Shown: in pieces, positions 35,601-48,400 of the stretch
Position numbering within the stretch: position 1 is the first letter of the stretch
Layout of the letters: every line of letters starts with the position of its first letter
Program-made: the position numbers and the translations under genes
The notes under the pieces: model-generated
What the model saw: the letters and a program-made list of their open reading frames with translations, nothing else
Told to the model about the DNA's origin: nothing
Databases searched by the model: none
From: Diphasiastrum complanatum
Taxonomy: Eukaryota > Streptophyta > Lycopodiopsida > Lycopodiales > Lycopodiaceae
Direction: 5' to 3'
NCBI GenBank assembly: GCA_029204225.1
Contig: CM055100.1
Span: forward strand, 10,454,501 to 10,518,500
Length of the DNA stretch: 64,000 bases

Positions 35601-38600
35601 ACCAAAAGGGAAGCGTCCTATTGGCTGTAAGTGGGTCTACAGGACCAAATACAAATCTGATGGGAGCATCGAAAAGCATAAGGCAAGGCTGGTTGCTAAA
35701 GGCTATGCACAGAAGGAGGGCTTGGACTATGATGAGACGTTTGCACCGGTAGCTAAGATGACGTCTATCAGGTTGGTTTTAGCATTGGCTGCATTTTTTG
35801 GTTGGGAGGTCCATCAAATGGACGTGAAGAGTGCTTTTCTTAATGGACAGTTGGCTGAAGAAGTCTACATGGAACAGCCACAAGGTTTTGAGGCTAAGGG
35901 CAAGGAAAGTATGGTATGCAGGCTTAAGAAGGCCTTATATGGTTTGAAGCAGGCACCCAGGGCCTGGTATAGTCGTATTGACGACTATTTTGCCAAAGAG
36001 CAATTCATAAAGAGTCAGTCGGATTGCAACCTGTTCGTGAAGGAGGAAGATGGGAACATTGTTTTGATAGTTCTCTATGTGGATGACTTGGTCATCACGG
36101 GTAACAATGGGCAGCTTATTGAAAAGGTGAAGGCTCATTTATCAAATGAGTTCGAGATGAAGGATTTGGGCTTAATCCACTATTGTCTTGGTTTGGAGGT
36201 TTGGAAGAAGGAAAATTGTGTGTTTATTTCCCAAGCCAACTATGCATGTGAAGTCTTGAACACGTTCAACATGCAGGATTGCAAACCCGTTTCCACGCCC
36301 ATTGATACCAGCAGTAAGCCATCCAGAGATGATGGCACTCCTTTTGTGGACGAGACTCTTTATAGGCAGCTTGTGGGTAGCCTGATTTATCTCACCACTA
36401 CGAGACCAGACATTTCCTATGCGGTTGGTGAAGCAAGCCAGTTCATGAGTTCTCCAACTGAAGCACATTGGAAAGCAGCCAAGAGGGTTTTGAGGTATGT
36501 CAAAGGGACAACTTGCTATGGGATTGAGTACACAGATGACGGAAAGCTTCAGCTTGGAGGCTTTACTGATTCGGATTGGGCAGGTGATAGGGATGATCGA
36601 AAGTCGACCACAACCTTGGTTCAGGGGCCATTTCTTGGTGTAGCAAGAAACAGCCCACAATTACCTTATCATCGACAGAGGCTGAGTACAGGGCAGTGGC
36701 AAAAGCTACCTGCGAGGCAATATGGCTCAGGAGACTTCTTGGGGAGGTGCAGATTCCACAGGATGGTCCTACTATTCTTCAGTGTGACAACCAGAGTTGC
36801 ATCCAGCTTGCCAAAAATCCTGTGTACCATGCTCGTACGAAGCATATTGAGGTGGATCAACACTTCTTACGAGAGAAGATACAAAGTGGAGAAATTCAGC
36901 TCGAGTACTGTGATACCAACGAACAAGCAGCAGATATCTTTACTAAGGCACTTAGTAGAGAAAAATTTGAAAAGTTTCGTAGCATGCTAGGTGTTGGTAT
37001 GAACAAAATAGCCATTTAGGGGGGGTGTTGAAATAAATGCCTATTTTGCCCCTTAAGGCTTGTATACTTGTAACTTGTAAGTTGTGCATAAGACATGGGG
37101 GTAAAACATTTATGTACATAGTACACCCCACTTGTGCTAATTAGGCAAGTAAATCAAGTAGGTTAAGGACCCATGTGGGTTCTAGAGCTAGAATTAGCAA
37201 GACACCACCTCTATACATAACATGCTATATGTAGCCCAAACTTTGGAGGGGTTTCCACGCCCTACTACACTTTGAATATTCATTCATGTTGTGTGAGCTT
37301 TGAAGTCCTCTCTCTCTTGCTTTTGTGTTCTACTCCATAGCTGGTTTTCTGAAGCTTTCATAGTGTGCTTACTATGCTGTTATGATACTCCATAGCTAGG
37401 CCTTGGAATTTGACACATCTGTGCCATGTTTTCTCTTGCAGCGCCCACATCCACAGTGGCTCCTCCAGTGGCAGCACCCACTTCACATCCTCCTCCTTTG
37501 GCAGCACCCACTCCACTGGCTCCTCCTTTGGCAGCACCTAGGATGTACTAGTACCGGCCACCACAGCGCCCCTTTCAATACATATTGCCGCTGTACTTGC
37601 CTCCTACAAGGACGGCCCTTCCACAACCAGTTCCTCCACCTGCAGCAGCCCCACGGGCACACTCTCGGCTACACAAGGAGTCCCCTCTTTGGCTTACCTA
37701 TCCCAACCTACCCCTCTTTGGCTTCCCAACTGGCCTCAGCTTGGGCCCAGCCTAGCCAGCTAGGTGATTTGCATGGGGGTGATGAGGCATTGACAGCTCC
37801 CCTCGTCCGCAAGAGACCAGAAAGGCCCAAGGGTGCACCGAACAAGAAAGGCAGAGCACAAAAACAGCCAGGGAAGAGAGGACGACCTCGCAGGGCTCAG
37901 GTATAGCTAGAGGTGCACTATCACAGCCAGCAGCTAGAGCAGGTCTAGTTGGTTTGGCTTGCTTGGGGGCTGATGCGCAGGCAGAGATTGGGAGGATGTG
38001 GATGACGAGTCCTCCTCCTCGGATACATAGCCCATGCCAGTTCCAGACAGGCATAAATATCGGCTGCGAGAGTCAGCTCGGGGCCCTGAGTTGTCTCCGG
38101 AGCATTCGTCTGAGTCAAAGCTAGACCATTGATTGTGGCTCCGTTATTTTATTTCTAGCAATTTGATATCATGTTCCATGTTTGGCGGGCAGATGGTCGA
38201 ACATTGTATTCAGACCATTTTTCACATTATATCCAGTGTTGGACATACTTTATTTGCTGCACATTTTGTGTGTGTCGATTTGTAAATGTGATGCTCTATT
38301 TTCAATTTTATCTCAAATTGTAAGTGCGTGTGTGAATCGTATTTTCAATTAATTTCAACTGCAGAGATTGATAGTAGATGCACTTCACAGAAATGCACCT
38401 ACAAGCTGATCATTATGTCATAGCAAACTAATAGCAGATGCACTCCAAACGACCATCAAAAGAGCAATCGCTCCTTTTGTCCCCCCTGATAGCATTTCAT
38501 AAACACATACATTACATTGCATTTAAAAAAATACAGAGATTGCATTTCACAGCACTAGGCGCGCGTTGCACAAAAAACCCACTGTATATTAATTCAAGAG

Positions 38601-41600
38601 ATGTATCAAATAACATTACGTATCCCGCCATATACGGCCGGGTCTGTTCTTTATACTACTGTCTAACTATATGCCGCCTCATTAACTGCCGAAAATTACA
38701 TAACAACAGTCCGCCACATACGGCTAGACCTTATCTAATCTTAGCATTCCTACGAATCCTCCACTGACTCCTCGCTTGGTCAGGTGCATTGTTCTATCGC
38801 TCTCACTCTGCCTCCTGGTTAGCCCAACGGATTTGCACCCTTTCCCTGACCATGATGAGCTGTCGTGCCGTGAAGTTCACTCCAATTTGCCCATCCAAAT
38901 CCGCCTCGACAGCGGGGGCGGGGGGCTCTGGCTCCGGGTGTCTCTGCCGAGCCTGTCGCAGCATCTCTGCAATGTCTGCCTCTTGCTTCTGATGCCTTTC
39001 GTTGTGCCTTTGAGCTTCCTCCTCGCTTCAACCTCGGGCTTCGGTGGTATGCGCTCCGCAATCTCGATCGACTTTCTCTCACAGCACCCTAGTTCTCAAA
39101 CAGGCTCAAACAGCCTCTCATTGGCTCTCTCACAGCCTTTGAAAATGCCTCACAATGGCATAGCGAGTGCCTTATCCCCATAGCCTGTTTCCCCATGTGC
39201 AGTTGCTGATGATTCCTCCATGTGCCGCTGTACCTGCCCCCATGTGTTGCTCCCCCACGTGTTGCTCTCCCATTGGCCCCTTGTTGTACTTGTCCTCTGC
39301 ATCCTGTACTGTCCCCCTTTTTTTGCACCCTAAACCCTTTTTTTTTTGCATTTTTTTAGACCAATTTTACTATAGAAAAAGCATTTTTTTAATTATAAAA
39401 AATATTAAAAAATATATATATATAATACATAGATCCAGCGGTACCAGGATCCACGGATCCCGGTACCGCGGATCCATACTGATCCGCGGTACCACAATAT
39501 ATATTATTTTTTAATATTTAATATATTACTATATATTTTTTTAACCTAATCCCCCCCCCCCCCGCTTCATCTCTCTCCCTGCCCATCGCCCTACTGTCCG
39601 CGCCCTCCCTGCTGTCCGCGCCCTCTCTGTTGTATGCCCATCGCCTTCGCATTGCACTGATCGCGTCCGCCCCTGCTATTGCTATTTCGGCCTTTGTTGT
39701 GGTTTTTTCAAGCCTTCCGACTCCTATCGCACCCACAGAGATCTCTGCCTTCTTTCCCCAGTCCTTTCTACAGAGATGGTGCATTCCAACCTCGCCGATC
39801 TGTGGGACGAGGTGGACATTGTCAGGCGGGTTCCCGACAAGTCCAACAAGTCCGGTGCAAGGATCGTGCGCTGTCGATATTGCCTGGCCGAGTTCGTTGC
39901 CACCCTCACTCACCTTAAAGGCCACCTACTCGGCGCACGCGCGAGAGATGGTGGCACACTGAATGTCGCCCCCTGTGCCAACATGTCCGTTCCCGTCAGG
40001 CAGCGACTTTTGGATACCTACGGGCCACGTCTTGTGGCAGGGGAGAACACCATTTCGGAGGGTGTTCTTCGGTTTTGCACCGCTTCTTACGTGGTTGACC
40101 CCGAGTTGCTGCCTGCTTGGCTGGCAGCACGAGGAGAGGGAGTGCATCATCGTCCAGTCCCTTTGCCCCTCATCCCCCTCAGACAGTTTTGCCTCACGCA
40201 CCCCCATCTGCACCCATTCCGGTGGATCCCGTCCCACCACGTCCGCCAGTTGCCACTGCGGTTCCACCACCACCTACTGTTGCTCGCACTCCTCCAGTTT
40301 ACGACTTTCTCATGGACTCTCCGCCTCCCGAGCAGGAGCAGGCCCCGGATGCCAATGACGAGGCCTTCCAGGATGTTGAGGAGATCCCTTCCTCCCTCCC
40401 TTCACATCCAGATGACCTCCCTACCTAGTAGTTTTCGTATCCCATGCCAGATGTCCACCCTCCACCAGTGTACCCCACTTACGCTGCTGCACCCATCCCG
40501 GGCCCTCGTGCAGCAGACCATTCGCGGCGCGCATCAGCCGCACATGGACAGAGAGGCCACACAGGCCTTGGCCAGTCTGGTTTACGAGCTGAACCTGCCC
40601 TTTGCCATCACCGACTCTGAGCCCTTCAGAAGGGCCTTCCGCCTTGCACAGTCTGTCAGCGTCGGCACTGGGCCACTTACGGTTGCAGCATCATGTCCGA
40701 TGGCTGGACTGATGTCAGGAGGAGGCCGATCCTCAACATACTGGTCTCCAGCTGCATGGGCACACAGTTTTTGAGGGCAGTGGATTGCAGCAGGGGGGGG
40801 AGAGTCATATCTGCAGAGTTCATGTTTGATGTCATCAGGTCTTCCATCCTAGCCATAGGCCCACAGCATGTCGTCACGGTGGTGACGGACAATGCCACGA
40901 ACTGCATTCAGATGGGTGTACTGCTAGAGGCCGAGTTCCCTCATATTGTTCATACCCCCTGTGCAGCCCACGGCATAGACCTTTTGATGGGGGACATTGG
41001 AGCACTTCCCTGGGTTAGAGCCATCGTCCGGGAGGCCCTCTTCCTGGTGACTTTTGTCACCAGAAAGAGGCGTGTTCTTGCCATGTTCCGGGTGTTTAGC
41101 CATCTGGACCTCCGTAAGCCAGCCCCCACGCGCTTTGCATTCGACTTGGTGGTCATCGACCGTTTGATCAGGTGCAGGGCCCAGCTTCTACAGATGGTTG
41201 CCAGTGATCTTTGGGGTGCCAGTACATTTCCGCACACTGAGGATGGGGAGCACTTTTCTTCCACGGTGAGGAGAGACCAGTTCTGGAGGGATGCACAGAC
41301 ATTGTCAGGACTGCTTCGACCACTCTACATTGTGCTCCGCATGGCTGACAGCGAGGGGTCGACACTTGGACTGGTGTATGAGCTCATGGACCGGATTGGA
41401 CAGTTCCTGCAGCTGCCCATCTTGCAGCCAGAGAGGTAAGCGGTACAGTGTTGCAATTGACCTTTATCTTTTCAGTACTTGCTAGTTTGTTTTTCTGTCA
41501 ATGTTAAGCTTTTTCGTAATGCCCTAAACCACATGCCCCTCACCTGCAGGATGACAGAGCTGAAGTTCATATGGGAGACGCGATGGAACTACTTCCACAG

Positions 41601-44600
41601 GAGTATCCACAGCGTTGCACACATGTTGCATCCCCTCTTCCTCTCTCCGACACAGATCGCAGACAGGGAGCTCGAGGCCGATTGGCTTCAGTACATTCAC
41701 AGGGTGGGTCCACACATAGGTTTGGATCCTATCAGGCTCATGGAGGAGCTCGCTGCATTTCGTTTCGGCATGGGCACATTCGGCCACCCGGCTGCCCAGG
41801 ATCCAGAGAGGAGGCAGCTACCCATTACCTGGTGGACCATGTTCGGTAGCACATACCCATCTATACAGCGTCTTGCACTGCGTGTCCTTTCTCAGGTATG
41901 CATCTCATTTTATCCTCCATTTTTTGTGTTTCGTTGAAGTTTCACCTTTGCCACAATGTGCTGAAGTATTTCAATGCACGCACCACAGGACTGTGCTGCC
42001 TCTGTGTGTGAGCGTAGTTGGAGCACATGGGCACTGATTCACACGAGGAGAAGAAACCGGTTGTCAGTGAGTCAGTTGGAGCGGTTGGTGTTCTGTAGCA
42101 CCAACGCACGTCTCGCCAGGAGGCTTCCGACCATTACGAGCGCATTGCAGGTGATAAGCTAATCTTTCATAGCATGTTGGTTGACTCCTGGTATGTTGGT
42201 TTCATTTCTTGAAAAAGTTGTCTCTCTGACATGCAAATTTTAAACCTTGCAGACGAAGATATCTGATTTGGAGCGCCAGGTTGACTTGCCTACGGACAGC
42301 ACCCATCCCATGCCTGCAGATGACCTGGGCACACAGTTGATGGCAGAGAGAGAGAGGGAGCTTGCCGAGATGAGAGAGAGAGAGCTTGGGCTTGAGCACA
42401 GAGAGCCCCCATTGTATGAGGCAGATGAGCCAGTGTCAGAGGATGAGCATGATGAGGATGAGCCCATTCGGGTTGTGTTTGCCAGACCAGAGAGGGATGA
42501 GGCAGATTATACAGGTGCAGGGCACACGCCACGGGCAGGGGTCACAGGTGCATCACGTGGCAGAGGTGGGACACATGGCACAGGTTATACCGGCAGACAG
42601 GCAGGGCACACAGGGGGGGGCAGTGGCATACCTACCTATGTCGACATGATGGAGGAGGCTCTTGATAGAGGGCAGAGTGGTTTAGATGCTGGTCCCGCAG
42701 ATGTTTGGATGCGTGCAGCACAGAGTCATGGCCGTTACTACGACAGCACACCAGAGGAGGCACCTGATGACTTTCATTGCACAGATTGGGAGGCCATGCA
42801 GGGTCTACAGGGTGCACATGATGAGGCACGGGATGAGGCTTGGGTTGATTCAGGGGTTGGTGCACAGGATGATTCAGAGGTCGGTGCACAGGATGATTTA
42901 GAGGCTGGTGCACAGGATGAGTCCCAGAGCCCAGAGCATTTGTATTCGGATGCCCAGCTGGCCGACTTGGTTGCCACATTGGATTCAAAGGCCCAGCAGA
43001 TGCCGAGTGTCAGGGCGCCCCCATCATCTCTTGCCAGCATGCCACACACAAAGTCCCAGCCAGAGCAGCCGCATGAGGTGCCTACAGTTCCTCCAGCTCC
43101 TCAGAGGGTGTATGTGCGTCGCACAGCTCTTCCAGTGCCACCGATGCCATTTAGGCCTGCATCCCCTCCATCGCCGTCCACTTCTGCAGCACCAGGTCTC
43201 CATGGCAGGCCACCATCTGTGCCCAGGTTTTCTCTTGCAGCGCCCACATCCACAGTGGCTCCTCCAGTGGCAGCACCCACGTCACATCCTCCTCCTTTGG
43301 CAGCACCCAGGATGTACCAGTACCGGCCACCACAGCGCCCCTTTCAGTACATATCGCCACTGTACTCGCCTCCTGCACAGCCAGTTCCTCCACCTGCAGC
43401 AGCCCCACGGGCACACACTCCACGAGCTCATCCTCCTCGCTCAGTTGCACAGGGAGTTCCCTCTTTTGCTTCCCTATCCCAGCCGGCCTCAGCTTGGGCC
43501 CAGCCTAGCCAGCCAGGTGATTTGCATGGGGGTGACGAGGCATTGACAGCTCCTCTTGTCCGCAAGAGACCAGGCAGGCCCAAGGGTGCACCGAACAAGA
43601 AAGGCAAGGCACAGAAACTGCCAGGGAGGAGAGGACGACCACGCAGGGCTCCAGGTACAGGTAGAGGTGCAGTATCACAGCCAGTTGGAGCAGGTGTTGT
43701 TGGTTTGGCCTGCTTGGGGGCTGATGCAGAGGCTGATTGGGAGGATGAGGATGACGAGTCTTCCCCCTCGGATACACAGCCCATGCCAGTTCCAGACAGG
43801 CAGAGATATCGGCTGCGAGAGTCAGCTCGGGGCCTTGAGTTGTCTCCAGAGCATTCGTCTGAGTCAGAGCCAGAGCATTGATTGTGGCTCTATTGTTTTA
43901 GTTTCAGTAGTTTGTCTCTAGCAGTCAGTCTACCATTGTACTCAGATGATTTTTCACATTATATACAGTGTTTGGCCTACATTATTTGCTGCACATTGTG
44001 CGTATGTCGCTCTGTACATGTGATGCTTTATTTTATGTTGAAGAATTCTATGTGCGTGTGTGAATCCTATTTTCATTTAATTTCCCCAAACGACATTGAA
44101 TAAACACATGTAATACATCTGCATTTAAAAAAATTACAAACATTGCATCTTACATGACCAGGCTCGCGTTGCACAAAAAACAACTATGTATATATTCAAC
44201 CGTTGTATCAGGATAACATCACATATACTGTCATTTTTTTAAGCAGCCATCTAGTTATTTGCTGCACCATAAACTGCCGAAAACTACATAGCAACAGTCC
44301 GCCACATACGGGTGGACCTCATATATTCTAAACATCCCTCACTGATCCTCCACCGACTCCTCGCCCTCGTCTGGTGCATTGTTTTGTCGCTCTTGCTCTG
44401 CCTCCCGGTTAGCCCGAGCTGCCTCCTGGTTAGCCCGACGTCTGGCCGCCCTTTCCCTGACCATGATGAGCTGCCGTCGTGTGAAATTCATTCCGATCTG
44501 CTCATCCAGATCCAGCTCGACAGCGGGGACAGGATCCACAGCGGGGGCGGGTGGCTCCGGTTCCGGATTTCTCTGTCGAGTCTGTCGCAGCATCTCTCGG

Positions 44601-45376
44601 ATATCTGCCTCTTGCTTCCGATGCCTCTCGTTGTGCCTTCGGATATCTTCCTCAAGCTTTCTCCTGGCTTCGCCCTCGGGCTTCGGTGGTATTCGCTCAG
44701 CCATCTCGATCGACCTTCTCCTCACAGCACCCTGATCCTTGAACACCCTCTCACAGCACCCTGGCTCTCAAACAGCCTCTCACAGCCTGTCACCGGCTCT
44801 CGCTTGCTCTCTCACTGTCTATCACTAGCCCTCTCACAGCCTCTGAAAATGCTGACCACAATGGCATTGTGAGTGCCTATTTATCCCCACAGCCTGATCG
44901 GCCATGTGGATCCCCATCATCCCTCCATGTGCCTCCGTACCTGCCCCCATGTGATGCTCCCCCCTGTGTTGGTCTCCCATTGGGCCCATGGTCTGCTCAC
45001 CCACAATGCCCATGTGCCTCTGTACTTGCCCCCATGTGATGCTACCCCCCTGTGTTGGTCTCCCATTGGCCCCTCGGTCTGCTCACTCGCAGTGCCCATG
45101 TGCCATTGCAACAGTCCCCTGCATCATGTACTGTACCCTCTTTTTTTACACCCAGAACCCCCTCTTTTTACTTTTTTTTGTCCTTTTTTGGTAGTTAATA
45201 TGCAAAAAAAAATTACTAAAAATATATTAAAAAATAAAAAAAAATATTAAAAATGGTACCGCCCTGGTACCGCGGATCCCAGGGCGGTACCGTACCGGCG
45301 GTACCACTGATATGGTACCGGCGGTACCACTGATATGGTACCGGCGGTACCATACCAGCGGTACCAGAGGGTACTA

Positions 45377-45436
<60 letters not shown>

Positions 45437-48400
45437 ATGGTACCGCGGGTCTGAGGGCGGCACCGTACCGGCGGTACCATACCGGCGGTACCACGGGGTA
45501 CTATGATATATATATATCATAGTACCCCGTGGTACCGCCGGTATGGTACCGCCGGTACGGTGCCGCCCTCAGACCCGCGGTACCATTTTTAATATTTTTT
45601 TTAAATTTTTTTTTTTAATAATTTTCTTTTGCATATTAACTACCGAAAAAGGACAAAAAAAAGTAGAAAAAAGGGGTTCTGGTGTAAAAAAAGAGGGTAT
45701 AGTACACGATGCAGGGGACTGGTGCAGTGGCACATGGGACATTGCGGGTGAGCAGACCGAGGGGCCAATGGGAGACCAACACAGGGGGGTAGGATCACAT
45801 GGGGGCAAGTACAGAAGCACATGGGCACTGTGGGTGAGCAGACCATGGGTCCAATGGGAGACCAACACAGCGGGGGAGCATCACATGGGGGCAGGTACAG
45901 AGGCACATGGGACAAATCCGGACAGGTACACCGTCACATGGGCACTGTGGGGGAGCAGACCACGGACCCAATCGGAGTGCAGCATGTGGTACAGGTACAT
46001 TGGCACATCGCAATTAATGGGGACAGGTACAAGGGCACATGGAGGGATCATCAACAACTGCACATGGGGGAACAGGCTGTGGGGTTAAATAGGCACTCGC
46101 GAGGCTGTGAGAGCCAGTGAGAGGCTGTGAGAGAGAGACTGTGAGAGGCATTGTCAGAGTTATTGTGAGAGGCATTGTGAGAGCCAGTGAGAGCCAGTTC
46201 GAGAAACAAGGTGTCCTGAGATGGCAGAGCACATACCACCAAGGCCTGAGGGCGAAGCCAGGAGGAAGCTCGAGGAAGATGTCCGAAGGCACAACGAAAG
46301 GCATCGGAAGCAAGAGGCAGACATTGCAGAGATGCTGCGACAAACTCGGGAGAGACACCCAGAGCTGCAGATCCTCGCCCTCGCTGTGGCCCCAGCTCCC
46401 GTTGTCGAGCTGGATTTGGATGAGCAGATCAGAATGAACTTCACACGATGGCAGCTCATCATGGTCAGGGAAAGGGCGGCCAGACGTCGGGCTGGCCAGG
46501 AGGCAGCTCGGGATAACCGGGAGGCAGAGCGAGAGCGACATAACAATGCTCCTGACGAGGGCGAGGAGTCAGTGGAGGATCCATAGGAATGTTTAGCATG
46601 GATGGGGTCTAGCCGTATGTGGCTGACTGTTGTTATGTAATGTTCATCAGTAGATGAGGCAGCATTTAGTGTCTAGCACAGTGTAAAAAACAGCCCCAGC
46701 CGTTTGTGGCGGGAATACGTATTGTTATTTTGATACATCTGATGAATTAATGTACGGTGTGTTTTTTGTGCAATGCGTGCCTTGTGTATTGCAATCTGAT
46801 GTATGTGTTTATCCTCCAGCACGGTGCACCAACCGTGACGGGAATGGACGATGACGCGACAGGCTGGGCACAAGTGGATGCATCGGCTGTAGACATGGAA
46901 TGGGGAGAGTGGGATGCACTGGCAGGGATGGGTGCAGCAGCATAGGTGGGGTGCACTGGTGGAGGGGCAACATCTGGCATGGGGTACGAAAACTGCTGGC
47001 TGAGGAGGTCATCCGGATGGGAAGGGAAGGAAGAAGGGATCTCTTCCACATCCTCGAAGGCCCCAGCAGTAGCATCCTGGGCCTGCTCGGGTGGCGGAGA
47101 GTCCATGAGAAAGTCGTAGACTGGGGGAGTGCGAGCAACAGTGGGTGGTGGTGGAACTGCAGTGGCAACTGACGGACGCGATGGGACGGGATCCACCGGA
47201 ATCTGAGCAAATGGGGGTGCGTGAGGCAGAACTGTCTGAGGGGGATGAGGGGCAAAGGGACTGGAGGAGGATGCACTCCCTCTCCTCGTGCGTGCCAGCC
47301 AAGCAGGCAGCAACTCTGGGTCAGCCACATAAGGAGCGGTGCAAAATCGGAGAATGCCCTCCGAAATGGTGTTCTCCCCTGCCACGAGCCGCGGCCCGTA
47401 GGTGTCTAGTAGTCGCTGCTTGTCGGGGACGGTCGTGCTGCCACAAGGGGCAGCATTCAAGGTGGCACCATTTTTGGCGCGTGCACCGAGCAGATGGCCT
47501 TTAAGGCGAGTGAGGGATGCAACAAACTCGACGAGACAGTATCGGCAGCACACGATCTTCTGACCGGTCTTGTTGGCCTTGTCGGCAACCCGCCTGACAA
47601 TGTCTACCTCGTCCCACAGACCGGAAAGGTCGAATTGCACCATTGCAGATGAAATGAGGGATGGATTGCTGGAAAAAAAACAGCAGGGTTCACTGTTGGA
47701 GAGACGCTGAAAATGGGCGAAGGCAGGGCGAAGCAAGTCAGATGCAAGGCAAGGCGTTGCGTGGGCGAAGGGCGACGCAAGGAATCAGAAGGCAGGTAGG
47801 CAAAAACAACAGCGATGGCAGGGCGGAGGAGGGCACAAAAAAATTTGAGCTGAAATGCGAGGGGGGTGGGTAGGTTTAGGTTAAAAAAAATTTAAAAAAA
47901 TATTAAATACTAAATAATATATTATATTGTGGTACCGCGGTACCAACATGGTACCGCGGTACCTATACGGTCCCGCGGTACCTATACGGTCCCGCGGTAC
48001 CGGGATCCGCAGTACCCAGTACCGTGGGACCTATGATATATATATGTATATATATATATAGTAAAAAAAAATTATAGCGTTCCAGAACGCAATAGGCCCT
48101 AGAACACATTATGGGGCATCTCAAGAACAAAAGAAACATGCAATCTTCAACCTTATGGAGCCCACCCACAAACTTTCAAACCATCAACTCCATCATCCAT
48201 AGGGTAAACCAAATGCCAAGGCATTCCTACACACTTCGTTAGTGCTCAAGAGTAGGTAAAGGTCAGATGCACAAACATGTCGACATTAACTTTCATACAT
48301 TTTGTACAAAGACCCATCTAATGTGTTTCTATCGCTTCTGCAGAGGTGAGGGGCAAACTCAGTCATGATGAAGGCTAGCACTAAAGACCAAAGCCAATCA

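Larger units (their letters stand above)
32379..37415 (+). mobile_element. Young Ty1/copia element Cop-C inside hAT-3
   Basis: LTRs of 390 bp each (32379-32768 and 37026-37415) differ at only three positions by eye. The PBS tggtatcagagc (32769-32780) abuts the 5' LTR, and a G-rich purine tract (37018-37025) precedes the 3' LTR. The 5-bp target duplication CATCT lies at 32374-32378 and 37416-37420, and the host hAT sequence is continuous across it. Total 5037 bp. Gag lacks its N-terminal part, and pol has three frame breaks, so it is young but defective. Confidence 0.96.
39428..45378 (+). mobile_element. Two-gene hAT element hAT-1 (about 5.95 kb)
   Basis: The termini CATAGATCCAGCGGTACC (39428) and the inverse of CATAGTACCCTCTGGTACC (ending 45378) enclose a plus-strand transposase gene (39776-43881) and a minus-strand small gene (44339-44704). 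The subterminal blocks are built from GGTACC, CGCGGATCC and CCGGCGGTACC words. The flanks are AT-repeat (atataata / atatatat), so the 8-bp duplication is only approximate. hAT-1 lies between hAT-3 and an inverted copy, hAT-2. Coding decay in the N-terminal part means it is probably no longer autonomous. Confidence 0.82.
45518..48035 (-). mobile_element. Internally deleted hAT element hAT-2 (2.5 kb)
   Basis: It is inverted relative to hAT-1. The right terminus CATAGTACCCCG starts at 45518, and the left terminus (inverse of CATAGGTCCCACGGTAC) ends at 48035. The target duplication ATATATAT is at 45510-45517 and 48036-48043, in AT-rich DNA. It keeps the whole small gene (46221-46586) but only the first part of the transposase gene (47643 down to about 46820). 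The catalytic and extension exons are deleted. It is therefore a non-autonomous derivative. Confidence 0.85.

Noticed and set aside
43151-43784. Long open frames antisense to the hAT extension exon
   Set aside because: They are shadows of a GC-rich, Pro/Ala-coding exon; the plus-strand frame carries the domains and continues the splice structure.
39370-48060. GGTACC/GGATCC blocks as cloning or vector linkers
   Set aside because: Although they resemble KpnI and BamHI sites, they recur as degenerate subterminal repeats next to CATAG termini and target duplications.
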